Shown: positions 46,513-55,337, counted from the stretch's first letter. The stretch: 64,000 nucleotides of DNA from Winogradskyella costae (GCF_013403865.1 NZ_JABFDK010000001.1:62001-126000); one strand, 5' to 3'. Notes: a model not told the origin generated them from the letters alone. Translations and numbers: made by a program.

Positions 46513-48819
46513 ATGAAGAATTATTCGCTTTTACTGTTACCCCTCGTCTTAATTTTAAACAGTTTTTTTTTAATTAACACTCCCAATTACGCATCTTATA
46601 ATACTGAGAACATTGCTTGTCCGGCGCCGATAATAAACACATTTAATCCTTTAAGCGGACCTGAAAATACAGAAATTACAGTTAATGGAAGTAATTTCAA
46701 TACCTTGGCCACAGTCGATTTTAACGGTATTAATGCGGTATTTACAATTCTAAGTGATACTGAAATTGCTATTAATGTTCCTTCTGGAATTGCTTCAACA
46801 TCTAACATAACACTCACAACTTCTGGTGGCTGTGATACCACAACGCCCTCGAGTTTCTCCTTACTAAATTCTGATTGTAATTCTGCAGATGAGATTTACA
46901 TCTCAGAAGTTTATGACTCTGATGGAGGAAGTTATGGTGTAATAGAAATCTATAATCCAACTAATGCTACTATAAACTTAGATACAGTTTACGAAGTGCA
47001 ACGTTTTGGAGATATCGGTAATGCTGCCCCAAGCGCTACGATTCTATTAGAAGGCACTATTGCGCCTCTTAGCACCTATATTATTGAAATGGGTAACACA
47101 GGTAATACTTGTAGTGGCTTAACGGCTGGTGTATCGATTAATGCTGGTATTAACGAAGATGATGAAATTAAATTAGTGAAAAATGGGGTTGTCATCGATG
47201 TAATGTTTACAGATAATGAAATTGGTTACAGTTTTATTAGAAACGCAGATTCATCTGCACCGAGTACAGCATTTAACCTTAACGAGTGGTTATTGTTAGA
47301 AGATGAAGATTGCTCTAATTTAGGAGCTCATACGGCTAATGGTGGTAGTTCTACTCCAAATATTACACATCCTAACAGTCAAGATATTTGTGAAAACGGT
47401 ACAGCTACTTTTTCTGTGTCTGTAGATAACGGATCATATACTTACCAATGGCTTGTTCTTAATAGTGCTGGAAACTGGGTTAACGTCACTAACGACAGTA
47501 ATTATTCTGGAGCGACAACAAATACATTAACCATTACAAATACACCTGCGAGTTTTAATGATTTTCAATACTACTGTATGATATCATCTGCCGGTTGTAA
47601 TCTGGTTTCGAACGCTGCTCAACTTGAAGTTTCAAATCCTGAAGTTGATACCTTATCCAACCAAACGGTGTGTTCTAACTACACCTTACCTGCTTTAACT
47701 AACGGGGATTATTATACAGGAACTAACGGAACTGGTACTCAACTTAACGCTGGAGATGTTATTACATCGTCTCAAACAATCTATATTTATAATGTTTCTG
47801 GTACCGCGCCAAACACTTGCCAAAATGAATCTAGCTTTAGCATTTCTATTAGTGGAAATCCACTTGTAAGTGTCATAGCCAATCAAACTGTTTGTTCTGA
47901 ATATGTGTTACCAAGTATCACTAATGGAAATTATTTTACAGGTGCAAATGGAAGTGGTTCACCTTTAAATGCAGGAGATGTTATATCTGCCTCACAAACG
48001 ATTTACATTTATAATGAAGCCGGAACAGCTCCTAATATTTGTACCAACGAAAGTAGTTTTGATGTAAGTGTAACTGGAACTCCAAATGTGGATATACTTT
48101 CTGACGTTTCAATTTGTTCAGAGTTTATTTTACCTAACCTTACGGATGGCAATTATTTTACAGAAACCAACGGAGCAGGAACGCAACTTAATGCTGGCGC
48201 TAGTATTTCAACATCGCAAACCATCTTTATTTATAATGAAATTGGTACAAATCCAGATACTTGTAGTAACGAAAGTAGCTTTGATATTGCCATCTACCCT
48301 TCTACAGATTTCATACTATCAGATTCAAACATTGCAATCAATGGAAGTTCTGCAACGATAACAATGACCGATACTTCTATCGATTACGAATATGCTATTG
48401 ATGGGACTAGTTTTCAAAGTGAAAATACGTTTACAAATATTTCTGAAGGTACACATACCTTGTATGTACAAGATGCTAATGGTTGTATTATTAAATCTAT
48501 CGATTTTGAAACCACAACGTCAACCATTGAGTTAATTATACCAAATGGGTTTTCACCGAATAATGATACTAAGAACGATTGGTTTAACATTCAAGGTTTA
48601 TATGATGTTTACACTAATCATAAATTAGAAATCTATAACCGCTACGGAACTTTAATTTTTGAAGGAAACAATAGTAATAAATGGTTCGGAATAGCAAATA
48701 AAGGCTTAATGTACACGGATAAAGTGTTACCAGTAGGAACTTACTTTTATGTTTTATATTTAAATGAACCTAACACAGATTCTAAACCTTTTACGGGTTG
48801 GGTTTATCTTAATAAATAA
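46513..48819 (+). CDS. Surface protein with IPT, lamin-tail and three 74-aa repeats, GWVYLNK terminus (768 aa)
   Basis: After a hydrophobic signal sequence (about 5-22), residues about 36-118 are an IPT/TIG domain (PAPIINTFNPLSGPENTEIT), residues about 125-275 resemble a lamin-tail domain (EIYISEVYDSDGGSYGVIEI), and residues about 285-375 an Ig-like domain (YTYQWLVLNSAGNW). Three 74-residue repeats follow, recognisable by NQTVCSNYTLPALTNG, AGDVITSSQTIYIYN and CQNESSF. The C-terminus is the gliding-associated subtype NGFSPNNDTKNDWFNIQG, PVGTYFYVLYL, ending GWVYLNK, close to that of the 593-residue protein and unlike that of its own N-terminal twin downstream. Confidence 0.88.
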   Translation: MKNYSLLLLPLVLILNSFFLINTPNYASYNTENIACPAPIINTFNPLSGPENTEITVNGSNFNTLATVDFNGINAVFTILSDTEIAINVPSGIASTSNITLTTSGGCDTTTPSSFSLLNSDCNSADEIYISEVYDSDGGSYGVIEIYNPTNATINLDTVYEVQRFGDIGNAAPSATILLEGTIAPLSTYIIEMGNTGNTCSGLTAGVSINAGINEDDEIKLVKNGVVIDVMFTDNEIGYSFIRNADSSAPSTAFNLNEWLLLEDEDCSNLGAHTANGGSSTPNITHPNSQDICENGTATFSVSVDNGSYTYQWLVLNSAGNWVNVTNDSNYSGATTNTLTITNTPASFNDFQYYCMISSAGCNLVSNAAQLEVSNPEVDTLSNQTVCSNYTLPALTNGDYYTGTNGTGTQLNAGDVITSSQTIYIYNVSGTAPNTCQNESSFSISISGNPLVSVIANQTVCSEYVLPSITNGNYFTGANGSGSPLNAGDVISASQTIYIYNEAGTAPNICTNESSFDVSVTGTPNVDILSDVSICSEFILPNLTDGNYFTETNGAGTQLNAGASISTSQTIFIYNEIGTNPDTCSNESSFDIAIYPSTDFILSDSNIAINGSSATITMTDTSIDYEYAIDGTSFQSENTFTNISEGTHTLYVQDANGCIIKSIDFETTTSTIELIIPNGFSPNNDTKNDWFNIQGLYDVYTNHKLEIYNRYGTLIFEGNNSNKWFGIANKGLMYTDKVLPVGTYFYVLYLNEPNTDSKPFTGWVYLNK
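47641..48306 (+). repeat. Three 222-base in-frame repeats
   Basis: Units begin at 47641, 47863 and 48085, exactly 222 bases (74 codons) apart, each encoding an Ig-like module with two conserved cysteines (VCS...Y, then C.NESSF). Sequence between units is diverged but length is invariant. Confidence 0.9.
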
Positions 48820-48841
48820 AACCAATTATTTTTTTCACCGT

Positions 48842-48849
48842 TAATTTTG
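48842..48849 (+). promoter_or_regulatory. TAnnTTTG box close to start codon
   Basis: TAATTTTG ends 5 bases before the ATG at 48855. It may give a nearly leaderless transcript, or the match may be chance in AT-rich DNA, since the gene is only 35 bases behind the previous one. Confidence 0.3.
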
Positions 48850-48854
48850 AAGCA

Positions 48855-51785
48855 ATGAAACGCATTAATTTATTAATTCACTTTACCTACCTCTTAAGTT
48901 TAATCATTATTACGAATGCTTATGCCACAGTAAATACCGATATTATAGAGGGTAATAGTTTTTGTCCTGCTCCAATAATTAATGCCTTTACACCTGCTAA
49001 TGGTCCAGAAAACACATTAATTACGATCAACGGGAGTAACTTTAATGATGCTGCTTCTGTATCCGTTGATGGAATTAATACCAGCTTCACCATAATAAGT
49101 GATTCTCAAATCACAGCACTTATACCTGCTGGTGCAATTGATACTTCTAGCATTTCGATTGTAAGTAATGGTGGCTGTACAGGAAGTTCGTCCACTGATT
49201 TTACCGTGTTAGAATCGTCATGTAGTGTTAGTGAAATTTATTTTTCTGAACTATATGATGCACAGAGTGGTGCATTTGGAATTATTGAACTTTACAATCC
49301 AACAAATACAACTGTAAACTTAGATGGAGTTTATGAAATTTTCAGATATGGAAATATTGGTGAACCTGATGCTACAGCCACCATTATATCTTTAACAGGC
49401 TCAATCTCGCCACTAAGCACTTTTATTATTCAAAGTGATGGTCCTGATCCGTGCACTGGATTCTCTATAGATTTTACTTTAGACGCTGGATTTAATGATA
49501 ATGATGAATTTAAGCTTAAAAAAAATGGCATTGTTATAGACAATGTTCAAGCCATTGATGAGAGAGGTTATACTATAATTAGAAATGCAGATGCTGTTGC
49601 ACCTTCAAGTACTTTTGAAACCAACGATTGGTATAATGATGGTAGTGAAGACTGCAGCGATATTGGGTCTCATACCGTAAATACATCAAGCACCTCGCCT
49701 AACATTACCCATCCACTTTCGCAAGACATATGTGAAAATGGGAATACTTCTTTTTCAGTTTCAGTAGATATGGGCTCATACACTTACCAATGGATGATCC
49801 TTAATAGTTCTGGAAATTGGGTAAATGTCACTAACAACAGTAATTACGCTGGTGCATCATCTAATACTTTAACGATTTCTAACGCACCCTCTAGTTTCAA
49901 TGGGTATCAATACCATTGTATTATAACCTCTACCGATTGTGATTTAGTATCAAATGCAGTTCAACTTCAAGTTTTTAACCCAACTGTAGATGTTTTTTCA
50001 AATCAAAGCGTATGCTCGGACTACACCTTACCGGCTTTAACTGACGGAGACTATTATACCGCAACTAATGCCAGTGGCACACTACTCAACGCTGGTGCTG
50101 TTATTTCGACAACACAGACCATTTATATTTATAACGAAATAGGAACAGCTCCTAATACGTGCTCTAATGAAAGTAGCTTCGATGTCACCATTACAGGTGC
50201 ACCGAACGTGGATACTATTGCGGACCAAGATGTGTGTTCAGATTATACCTTGCCTGCACTAACAGATGGTAATTATTTTACAAGTGCTAATGGTAGTGGA
50301 TCACAGCTCAATGCAGGTGAAATTATTTCAACAACACAAACCATCTACATTTATAACGAAATAGGAACAGCTCCTGACACATGTTCAAACGAAAGTAATT
50401 TTGAAGTTACCGTGAGTGGCACTCCTAATGTAGATACACTTTCTGACCAAACGGAATGTGGATCCTATAGTTTACCAACTCTTATAGACGGTAATTATTT
50501 TACAGGTACAAACGGTACAGGAACACCACTTAATGCTGGTTATAGTGTTTTGACTACACAAACCATTTATATTTATGTTGAAATTGGCACAGCTCCAGAC
50601 ACATGTACAAATGAAAGTAGTTTTGAGGTTACAATAACGGGTGCCCCAAATGTCGATGCAATTTCTAATCAAGCTGTTTGTTCAAGCTATACTTTGCCTA
50701 CCTTAACAGATGGTAATTATTTTACAAGTACGAACGGTACAGGAACACAACTCAATGCTGGCGACATTATTTCAACAACACAAACCATCTACATTTATAA
50801 TGAAATAGGAACAGCTCCAAATAGTTGTTCAAACGAAAGCAGTTTTGAGGTTACAGTAAGTGGCACTCCAAATGTAGATACGCTTTCGGACCAAGCGGAA
50901 TGTACATCGTACACATTACCAACACTTACCAATGGAAATTATTTTACAGGCACAAATGGTACAGGTACAGCACTTAATGCAGGTGATAGTATAACGACGT
51001 CGCAAACTATTTTTATCTATGATGAAATAGGCACAGCACCAAACGCATGCACCAACGAAAGTAGTTTTGATGTTGCAATAACCGGCATACCAAATGTAGA
51101 TACACTTAGTAACCAAACTGTTTGTTCAGAATACACATTACCTACATTAACCAATGGCAATTATTTTACTGCAACCAATGGCACAGGAACACAATTAAAT
51201 GCAGGAAGTGTTATTACAAATTCTCAAACCCTATACATTTATAACGAAATAGGAACAGCACCAAACACCTGTTCTAATGAAAGCAATTTTAACATTACGA
51301 TTAATGAGGCTATCGATTTTACTTTAGATGAATTTAATATTGTTATAACTGATGGCACACTTACTGTGACCATGACGGATGCCTCTATAGATTACATATT
51401 TGCTATAGATGAATCCAATTTCCAAACTTCTAATGTATTCAATAATCTTGGACGAGGTCTACATCAATTATATGTTCAAGACAGTAACGGTTGTATTTTA
51501 AAAACGCTCAATTTTGAAATTGAAGTAGATCTTTTTATCCCAGTATTCTTCACTCCAAATAACGATAATGCTCATGATACGTGGACCGTTATTGATCGAA
51601 ATCGTATTGTAAAAGAGATACTTATTTTCAATAGATATGGTAAGCTTATTAAGCAGTTGATTCCTTCAAATTATTCATGGGACGGCTATTATAATGGAAA
51701 AATGCTAGAGTCAAATGATTTCTGGTATTTAATTACTTTAAAAACAGGAGAAGAACTTAGAGGCCATTTTGCTTTAAAACATTAA
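48855..51785 (+). CDS. T9SS type B protein with IPT, lamin-tail and six 74-aa repeats (976 aa)
   Basis: The signal peptide ends near INAYA. The N-terminal 375 residues mirror the preceding protein: IPT/TIG (PAPIINAFTPANGPENTLIT), lamin-tail-like (EIYFSELYDAQSGAFGIIEL), Ig-like (YTYQWMILNSSGNW). Six consecutive 74-residue repeats follow, then a short DEFNIVITDGTLTVTM domain and a type B sorting domain (IPVFFTPNNDNAHDTW, IFNRYGKLIKQL) ending RGHFALKH. Compared with its neighbour, it has twice as many repeats and the other sorting-domain subtype. Predicted to be secreted and anchored at the cell surface; ligand unknown. A strong terminator follows. Confidence 0.92.
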   Translation: MKRINLLIHFTYLLSLIIITNAYATVNTDIIEGNSFCPAPIINAFTPANGPENTLITINGSNFNDAASVSVDGINTSFTIISDSQITALIPAGAIDTSSISIVSNGGCTGSSSTDFTVLESSCSVSEIYFSELYDAQSGAFGIIELYNPTNTTVNLDGVYEIFRYGNIGEPDATATIISLTGSISPLSTFIIQSDGPDPCTGFSIDFTLDAGFNDNDEFKLKKNGIVIDNVQAIDERGYTIIRNADAVAPSSTFETNDWYNDGSEDCSDIGSHTVNTSSTSPNITHPLSQDICENGNTSFSVSVDMGSYTYQWMILNSSGNWVNVTNNSNYAGASSNTLTISNAPSSFNGYQYHCIITSTDCDLVSNAVQLQVFNPTVDVFSNQSVCSDYTLPALTDGDYYTATNASGTLLNAGAVISTTQTIYIYNEIGTAPNTCSNESSFDVTITGAPNVDTIADQDVCSDYTLPALTDGNYFTSANGSGSQLNAGEIISTTQTIYIYNEIGTAPDTCSNESNFEVTVSGTPNVDTLSDQTECGSYSLPTLIDGNYFTGTNGTGTPLNAGYSVLTTQTIYIYVEIGTAPDTCTNESSFEVTITGAPNVDAISNQAVCSSYTLPTLTDGNYFTSTNGTGTQLNAGDIISTTQTIYIYNEIGTAPNSCSNESSFEVTVSGTPNVDTLSDQAECTSYTLPTLTNGNYFTGTNGTGTALNAGDSITTSQTIFIYDEIGTAPNACTNESSFDVAITGIPNVDTLSNQTVCSEYTLPTLTNGNYFTATNGTGTQLNAGSVITNSQTLYIYNEIGTAPNTCSNESNFNITINEAIDFTLDEFNIVITDGTLTVTMTDASIDYIFAIDESNFQTSNVFNNLGRGLHQLYVQDSNGCILKTLNFEIEVDLFIPVFFTPNNDNAHDTWTVIDRNRIVKEILIFNRYGKLIKQLIPSNYSWDGYYNGKMLESNDFWYLITLKTGEELRGHFALKH
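49983..51314 (+). repeat. Six 222-base in-frame repeats
   Basis: Units start at 49983, 50205, 50427, 50649, 50871 and 51093 with an exact 222-base period and no indels. Units 2 and 4 and units 3 and 5 are the closest pairs by eye (for example GTPNVDTLSDQ in 3 and 5; ISTTQTIYIYNEIGTAP in 1, 2 and 4), which points to duplication of a two-unit block. Confidence 0.93.
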
Positions 51786-51844
51786 TTAGTGCAATAAATA
51801 CTTTTAGCAAATAAAGAATATCTATATCAAATAATCTATATAAT

Positions 51845-51882
51845 GGACTTCAAGGCACAAAGCTTGAAGTCCGTTTTATTTT
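51845..51882 (+). terminator. Terminator closing the T9SS cargo array
   Basis: Perfect 10-bp stem GGACTTCAAG (51845-51854) / CTTGAAGTCC (51863-51872), 8-base loop, then GTTTTATTTT. It lies 60 bases after the stop of the last cargo gene. Confidence 0.8.
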
Positions 51883-51929
51883 AACGCAATTGTAACGCAG
51901 TTCACAATTAAATTATAAGTGCTTTATTG

Positions 51930-51937
51930 TAACTTTG
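51930..51937 (+). promoter_or_regulatory. TAnnTTTG box abutting uvrB
   Basis: TAACTTTG followed by CA ends 4 bases before the uvrB ATG, the same arrangement as at 26683-26690, predicting a leaderless or nearly leaderless mRNA. Confidence 0.45.
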
Positions 51938-51941
51938 CATT

Positions 51942-53945
51942 ATGCGATTTAAAATTGAATCTGAATTTAAACCTACTGGTGATCAGCCACAAGCTATAAA
52001 AAAACTAGCAAAAGGCATTACTGACAACGAGAAATACCAAACGCTGTTGGGTGTGACAGGTTCTGGTAAAACCTTTACAGTTGCTAATGTTATTGAAGAA
52101 GTGCAACGACCAACTTTAGTTTTAGCTCATAATAAAACTTTGGCCGCGCAACTCTACTCAGAATTTAAACAGTTTTTTCCTGAAAATGCTGTTGAGTATT
52201 TTGTATCCTACTATGACTACTACCAACCCGAAGCCTATATTCCGGTTTCAGGAGTTTATATTGAGAAAGATTTATCTATCAACGAGGAAATAGAAAAAAT
52301 GCGCTTAAGCACTACCTCTTCTCTTCTTTCTGGTCGTCGTGATGTAATTGTGATTGCTTCGGTATCTTGTCTATATGGTATTGGGAATCCTGTGGAATTT
52401 CAAAAAAACGTTATCTCTATAGAACGTGATCAGGTTATTTCGCGTACTAAACTATTACATCAATTGGTTCAAAGTTTATATTCTAGAACAGAGTCTGAAT
52501 TTAAAAACGGAAACTTTAGAATAAAAGGTGACACCGTAGATGTGTTTCCTGGTTATGCCGATCATGCGTTTAGAATTCACTTTTTTGGTGATGAAATTGA
52601 AGAAATTGAAGCTTTTGATGCCAGGTCTAATGAGATTATAGAGCGCTATGACCGGTTAAATATCTATCCTGCAAACATGTTTGTAACATCGCCGGATGTG
52701 TTGAATGGTGCCATAAAAGACATACAAGATGATTTAGTAAAGCAATTTGATTATTTCAAAGAAATAGGTAAACACCTTGAAGCCAAACGATTAAAGGAAC
52801 GTACCGAATTCGATTTGGAAATGATTCGAGAATTGGGGTATTGTTCTGGTATTGAGAACTATTCAAGATATTTAGACGGTAGATCTCCAGGAACGCGCCC
52901 ATTTTGTTTATTAGATTATTTTCCGGATGATTTTTTAATGGTGGTTGATGAAAGTCACGTGACCATTTCTCAAGTCCATGCCATGTATGGAGGTGACCGA
53001 AGTAGAAAAGTCAATTTAGTTGATTATGGTTTCCGATTACCAGCAGCCATGGATAATAGACCGTTAAAATTTGAGGAATTTGAAGCTCTTCAAAATCAGG
53101 TCATATACGTCTCTGCAACTCCTGCTGATTACGAAATGCAAAAAACGGATGGTGTTTATGTAGAGCAAGTCATTCGTCCAACAGGATTATTAGATCCTAT
53201 TATTGAAGTACGTCCGAGTTTAAATCAGATTGATGATTTAATTGAAGAAATTCAAAATCGCGTTGAAAAAGATGAACGAACTTTAGTCACCACATTGACT
53301 AAACGTATGGCGGAAGAATTGACAAAATATTTAACCAGAATTTCAATTCGAACTAGATATATCCATAGTGATGTAGATACTCTAGAACGCGTGGAAATAA
53401 TGCAAGATTTACGAAAAGGTGTCTTTGATGTTTTGGTAGGTGTCAACTTACTGCGTGAAGGTTTAGACTTACCTGAAGTCTCTTTAGTTGCCATATTAGA
53501 TGCCGATAAGGAAGGTTTTTTACGTTCAGCACGTTCTTTAACACAAACCGTTGGTAGAGCTGCAAGAAACTTAAATGGGAAAGCGATTATGTATGCTGAT
53601 AAAATTACGAAGAGCATGCAAAAAACAATGGACGAAACGGAATATCGTCGTGAAAAACAAATTGCATACAACACAAAACATAACCTCGTTCCTAAGGCAT
53701 TAAACAAGAGTTTAAACAGTGCTTTAACGCAAAACTCTGTAAGCACATACAGAACAGAATTAGACGCACAAATCGCAGCAGAACCAGAAAGTGATTATTT
53801 AAATAAAGGGGAATTAGAGAAGAAAATTAGAGAACGCCGTAAATTGATGGAACAAGCTGCAAAAGCTTTAGACTTTTTAGAAGCCGCGCGTTATAGAGAT
53901 GAAATTACGGCTTATCAGAACAAATTGGAGAAGTTGAAGGTTTAA
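51942..53945 (+). CDS. uvrB: Excinuclease ABC subunit B
   Basis: The damage-verifying helicase of nucleotide excision repair. The 667-residue protein has Walker A GVTGSGKTFT (37-46), the beta-hairpin YYDYYQPEAY that clamps the DNA strand, DEAD-like VVDESHVTISQ, helicase motifs V and VI (LVGVNLLREGLDLPEVSLV and QTVGRAARN), and a C-terminal UVR domain (about 630-665, EKLEKLKV end) that contacts UvrA/UvrC. Full length and intact. uvrA and uvrC are not in the window. A heptamer repeat starts immediately after the stop codon. Confidence 0.98.
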   Translation: MRFKIESEFKPTGDQPQAIKKLAKGITDNEKYQTLLGVTGSGKTFTVANVIEEVQRPTLVLAHNKTLAAQLYSEFKQFFPENAVEYFVSYYDYYQPEAYIPVSGVYIEKDLSINEEIEKMRLSTTSSLLSGRRDVIVIASVSCLYGIGNPVEFQKNVISIERDQVISRTKLLHQLVQSLYSRTESEFKNGNFRIKGDTVDVFPGYADHAFRIHFFGDEIEEIEAFDARSNEIIERYDRLNIYPANMFVTSPDVLNGAIKDIQDDLVKQFDYFKEIGKHLEAKRLKERTEFDLEMIRELGYCSGIENYSRYLDGRSPGTRPFCLLDYFPDDFLMVVDESHVTISQVHAMYGGDRSRKVNLVDYGFRLPAAMDNRPLKFEEFEALQNQVIYVSATPADYEMQKTDGVYVEQVIRPTGLLDPIIEVRPSLNQIDDLIEEIQNRVEKDERTLVTTLTKRMAEELTKYLTRISIRTRYIHSDVDTLERVEIMQDLRKGVFDVLVGVNLLREGLDLPEVSLVAILDADKEGFLRSARSLTQTVGRAARNLNGKAIMYADKITKSMQKTMDETEYRREKQIAYNTKHNLVPKALNKSLNSALTQNSVSTYRTELDAQIAAEPESDYLNKGELEKKIRERRKLMEQAAKALDFLEAARYRDEITAYQNKLEKLKV

Positions 53946-53946
53946 A

Positions 53947-53970
53947 AGTGGTCAGTGGTCAGTGGTCAGT
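53947..53970. repeat. Heptamer tandem repeat directly after uvrB
   Basis: Three perfect copies of AGTGGTC plus AGT, starting 1 base past the uvrB stop codon. Confidence 0.9.
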
Positions 53971-54054
53971 AAAAAGTACAAAGTGTAGAGTTTGAAGTGA
54001 ATTAGTATAATAATTATTCACTATTAACATTCATTCGTTACTTTATTCTTCCGA

Positions 54055-54456
54055 CTAATTGTATTGCACCTTAAATATATCAATCAAAAAATCTGGTGGT
54101 ACGATTTTATTAGGAAAGCTATCCATTAAGTCTAACACACGATTAATAGACTCATGGCTCAAGCCCATTCTAAGTCCAAAGTTGTGAATTTTCGCCAATT
54201 GTTTTGGTGCAACTTTATGATCTAGATTCATTAGCAATACCAATCGGTGAAATTGAACAATACGTTCGCTATGTGACTTTAAGTTTATATAGGTTATGGG
54301 ATGTTCAATGAGGTATATAAAATCTTCTTTTGAAATCTCTAACTGCTTAGCAATGCTATATAAAAATTTGTATTCAATAGATTTTATATTCTCATCTGTT
54401 TGAGCGAATGCAATCATTTCGGAAAGCAAACTTAATTTTTCAACGCGATTAATCAT
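54055..54456 (-). CDS. TerB-like protein
   Basis: A 133-residue all-helical protein with the TerB/DjlA-N-like pattern: KLSLLSEMIAFAQTDENIKSIEYKFLYSIAKQLEIS at the N-terminus and a second helical half (MNLDHKVAPKQLAKIHNFGLRMGLS). TerB domains bind metals and are found in tellurite-resistance and stress systems, but single-domain chromosomal versions in flavobacteria have no known function. It stands alone between uvrB and a 625-base gap. Confidence 0.7.
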   Translation of the reverse strand: MINRVEKLSLLSEMIAFAQTDENIKSIEYKFLYSIAKQLEISKEDFIYLIEHPITYINLKSHSERIVQFHRLVLLMNLDHKVAPKQLAKIHNFGLRMGLSHESINRVLDLMDSFPNKIVPPDFLIDIFKVQYN

Positions 54457-55081
54457 GATTATATGGGGATTAATTTATAGTGTAAAGTTAAAGAGATAGA
54501 TTATTTTATTGTCGTTGATATAATGTATCTTGTCGAAAAATTAAATGTACTTGGTCGATTTTTTTAAACTTTTGTCACACCAAAACATCATAGAAACAAT
54601 AAATTTGAAGTATTTACACCTGCCAATATTTGCATTTTTAGCGAACAAAAACATAATTTAAAACACTAGAAAACAACATATTACGCGCTTAACTACAAAA
54701 TCATCTCAATTAAATTATTTAAAAACTATATGGTTGTAATTACCTACAAATTATAAAATTCTTAAAAATCCTATCCTGTGATTTATAGGCATGAAACATA
54801 AAATTTATATGACATCAAAAAAGCCGCTTACAGGAAAACAGATAGTTGATGCATACAGGAATACATTGACAGCTATCATAAATATAATTATTAGGAATAG
54901 AACTCTGCAACTCCAAACCCATTAATAACCTTATACCAATGAAAAATAGAGAGGAGAACATAAAGAAAAGCTTTAGGCTAGTTATTTTTGTAAGCTTATC
55001 AATGGTTGACTTATAAGGCTAGACCTATCAATAAAAATTAACAAGTTTCAATAAATAAAAGGATCATAAATTTATTATAAA
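54457..55081. other. Long intergenic region without a supported gene
   Basis: 625 bases between the TerB-like and DUF1456 genes. Two short open frames exist on the plus strand (54791-54925, 44 codons; 54939-55016, 25 codons) but neither has a recognisable product or good ribosome binding site. No RNA gene, terminator or repeat was recognised. Confidence 0.5.
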
Positions 55082-55336
55082 ATGACAAATAACGACATAT
55101 TTAAAAAATTAAGGGTTGCACACAAATTAAGAGATGATGATATCGTAAAAATCCTAGAATTAGTAGATTTTAGAATTTCTAAAAGTGAATTGAACGCGAT
55201 GTTCAGAAATGAAGATCATCCTAAATACATGGAGTGTGGAGATCAAATACTTCGTAATTTCTTAAATGGTTTAATCATTCATTTACGAGGGCCAATGCCT
55301 AAAAAAGGAGAGAAGAAACCTAATACACCAAAATAA
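55082..55336 (+). CDS. DUF1456 (YehS-like) protein, single domain
   Basis: An 84-residue protein: TNNDIFKKLRVAHKLRDDDI, then ISKSELNAMFRNEDHPKYMECGDQILRNFLNGLI and a basic, proline-rich tail (GPMPKKGEKKPNTPK). This is the DUF1456 pattern. E. coli YehS has two such domains in about 150 residues; this one has a single copy, and its middle resembles the second YehS copy. Small size suggests a dimer (inference). Function unknown. A perfect hairpin terminator follows directly. Confidence 0.8.
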   Translation: MTNNDIFKKLRVAHKLRDDDIVKILELVDFRISKSELNAMFRNEDHPKYMECGDQILRNFLNGLIIHLRGPMPKKGEKKPNTPK

Positions 55337-55337
55337 A

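Noticed and set aside
49983-51314. Regular repeats considered as a CRISPR array or satellite
   Set aside because: Period of 222 bases, in-frame, coding, no spacers of constant length between identical direct repeats.
53252-53746. 164-codon antisense frame within uvrB
   Set aside because: Lies wholly opposite highly conserved helicase motifs and has no family-like sequence; a shadow of the real gene.
54791-54925. 44-codon open frame on the plus strand
   Set aside because: No recognisable product, no clear ribosome-binding site, composition like intergenic DNA.
54939-55016. 25-codon open frame with a hydrophobic end
   Set aside because: Too short to judge and no supporting context.
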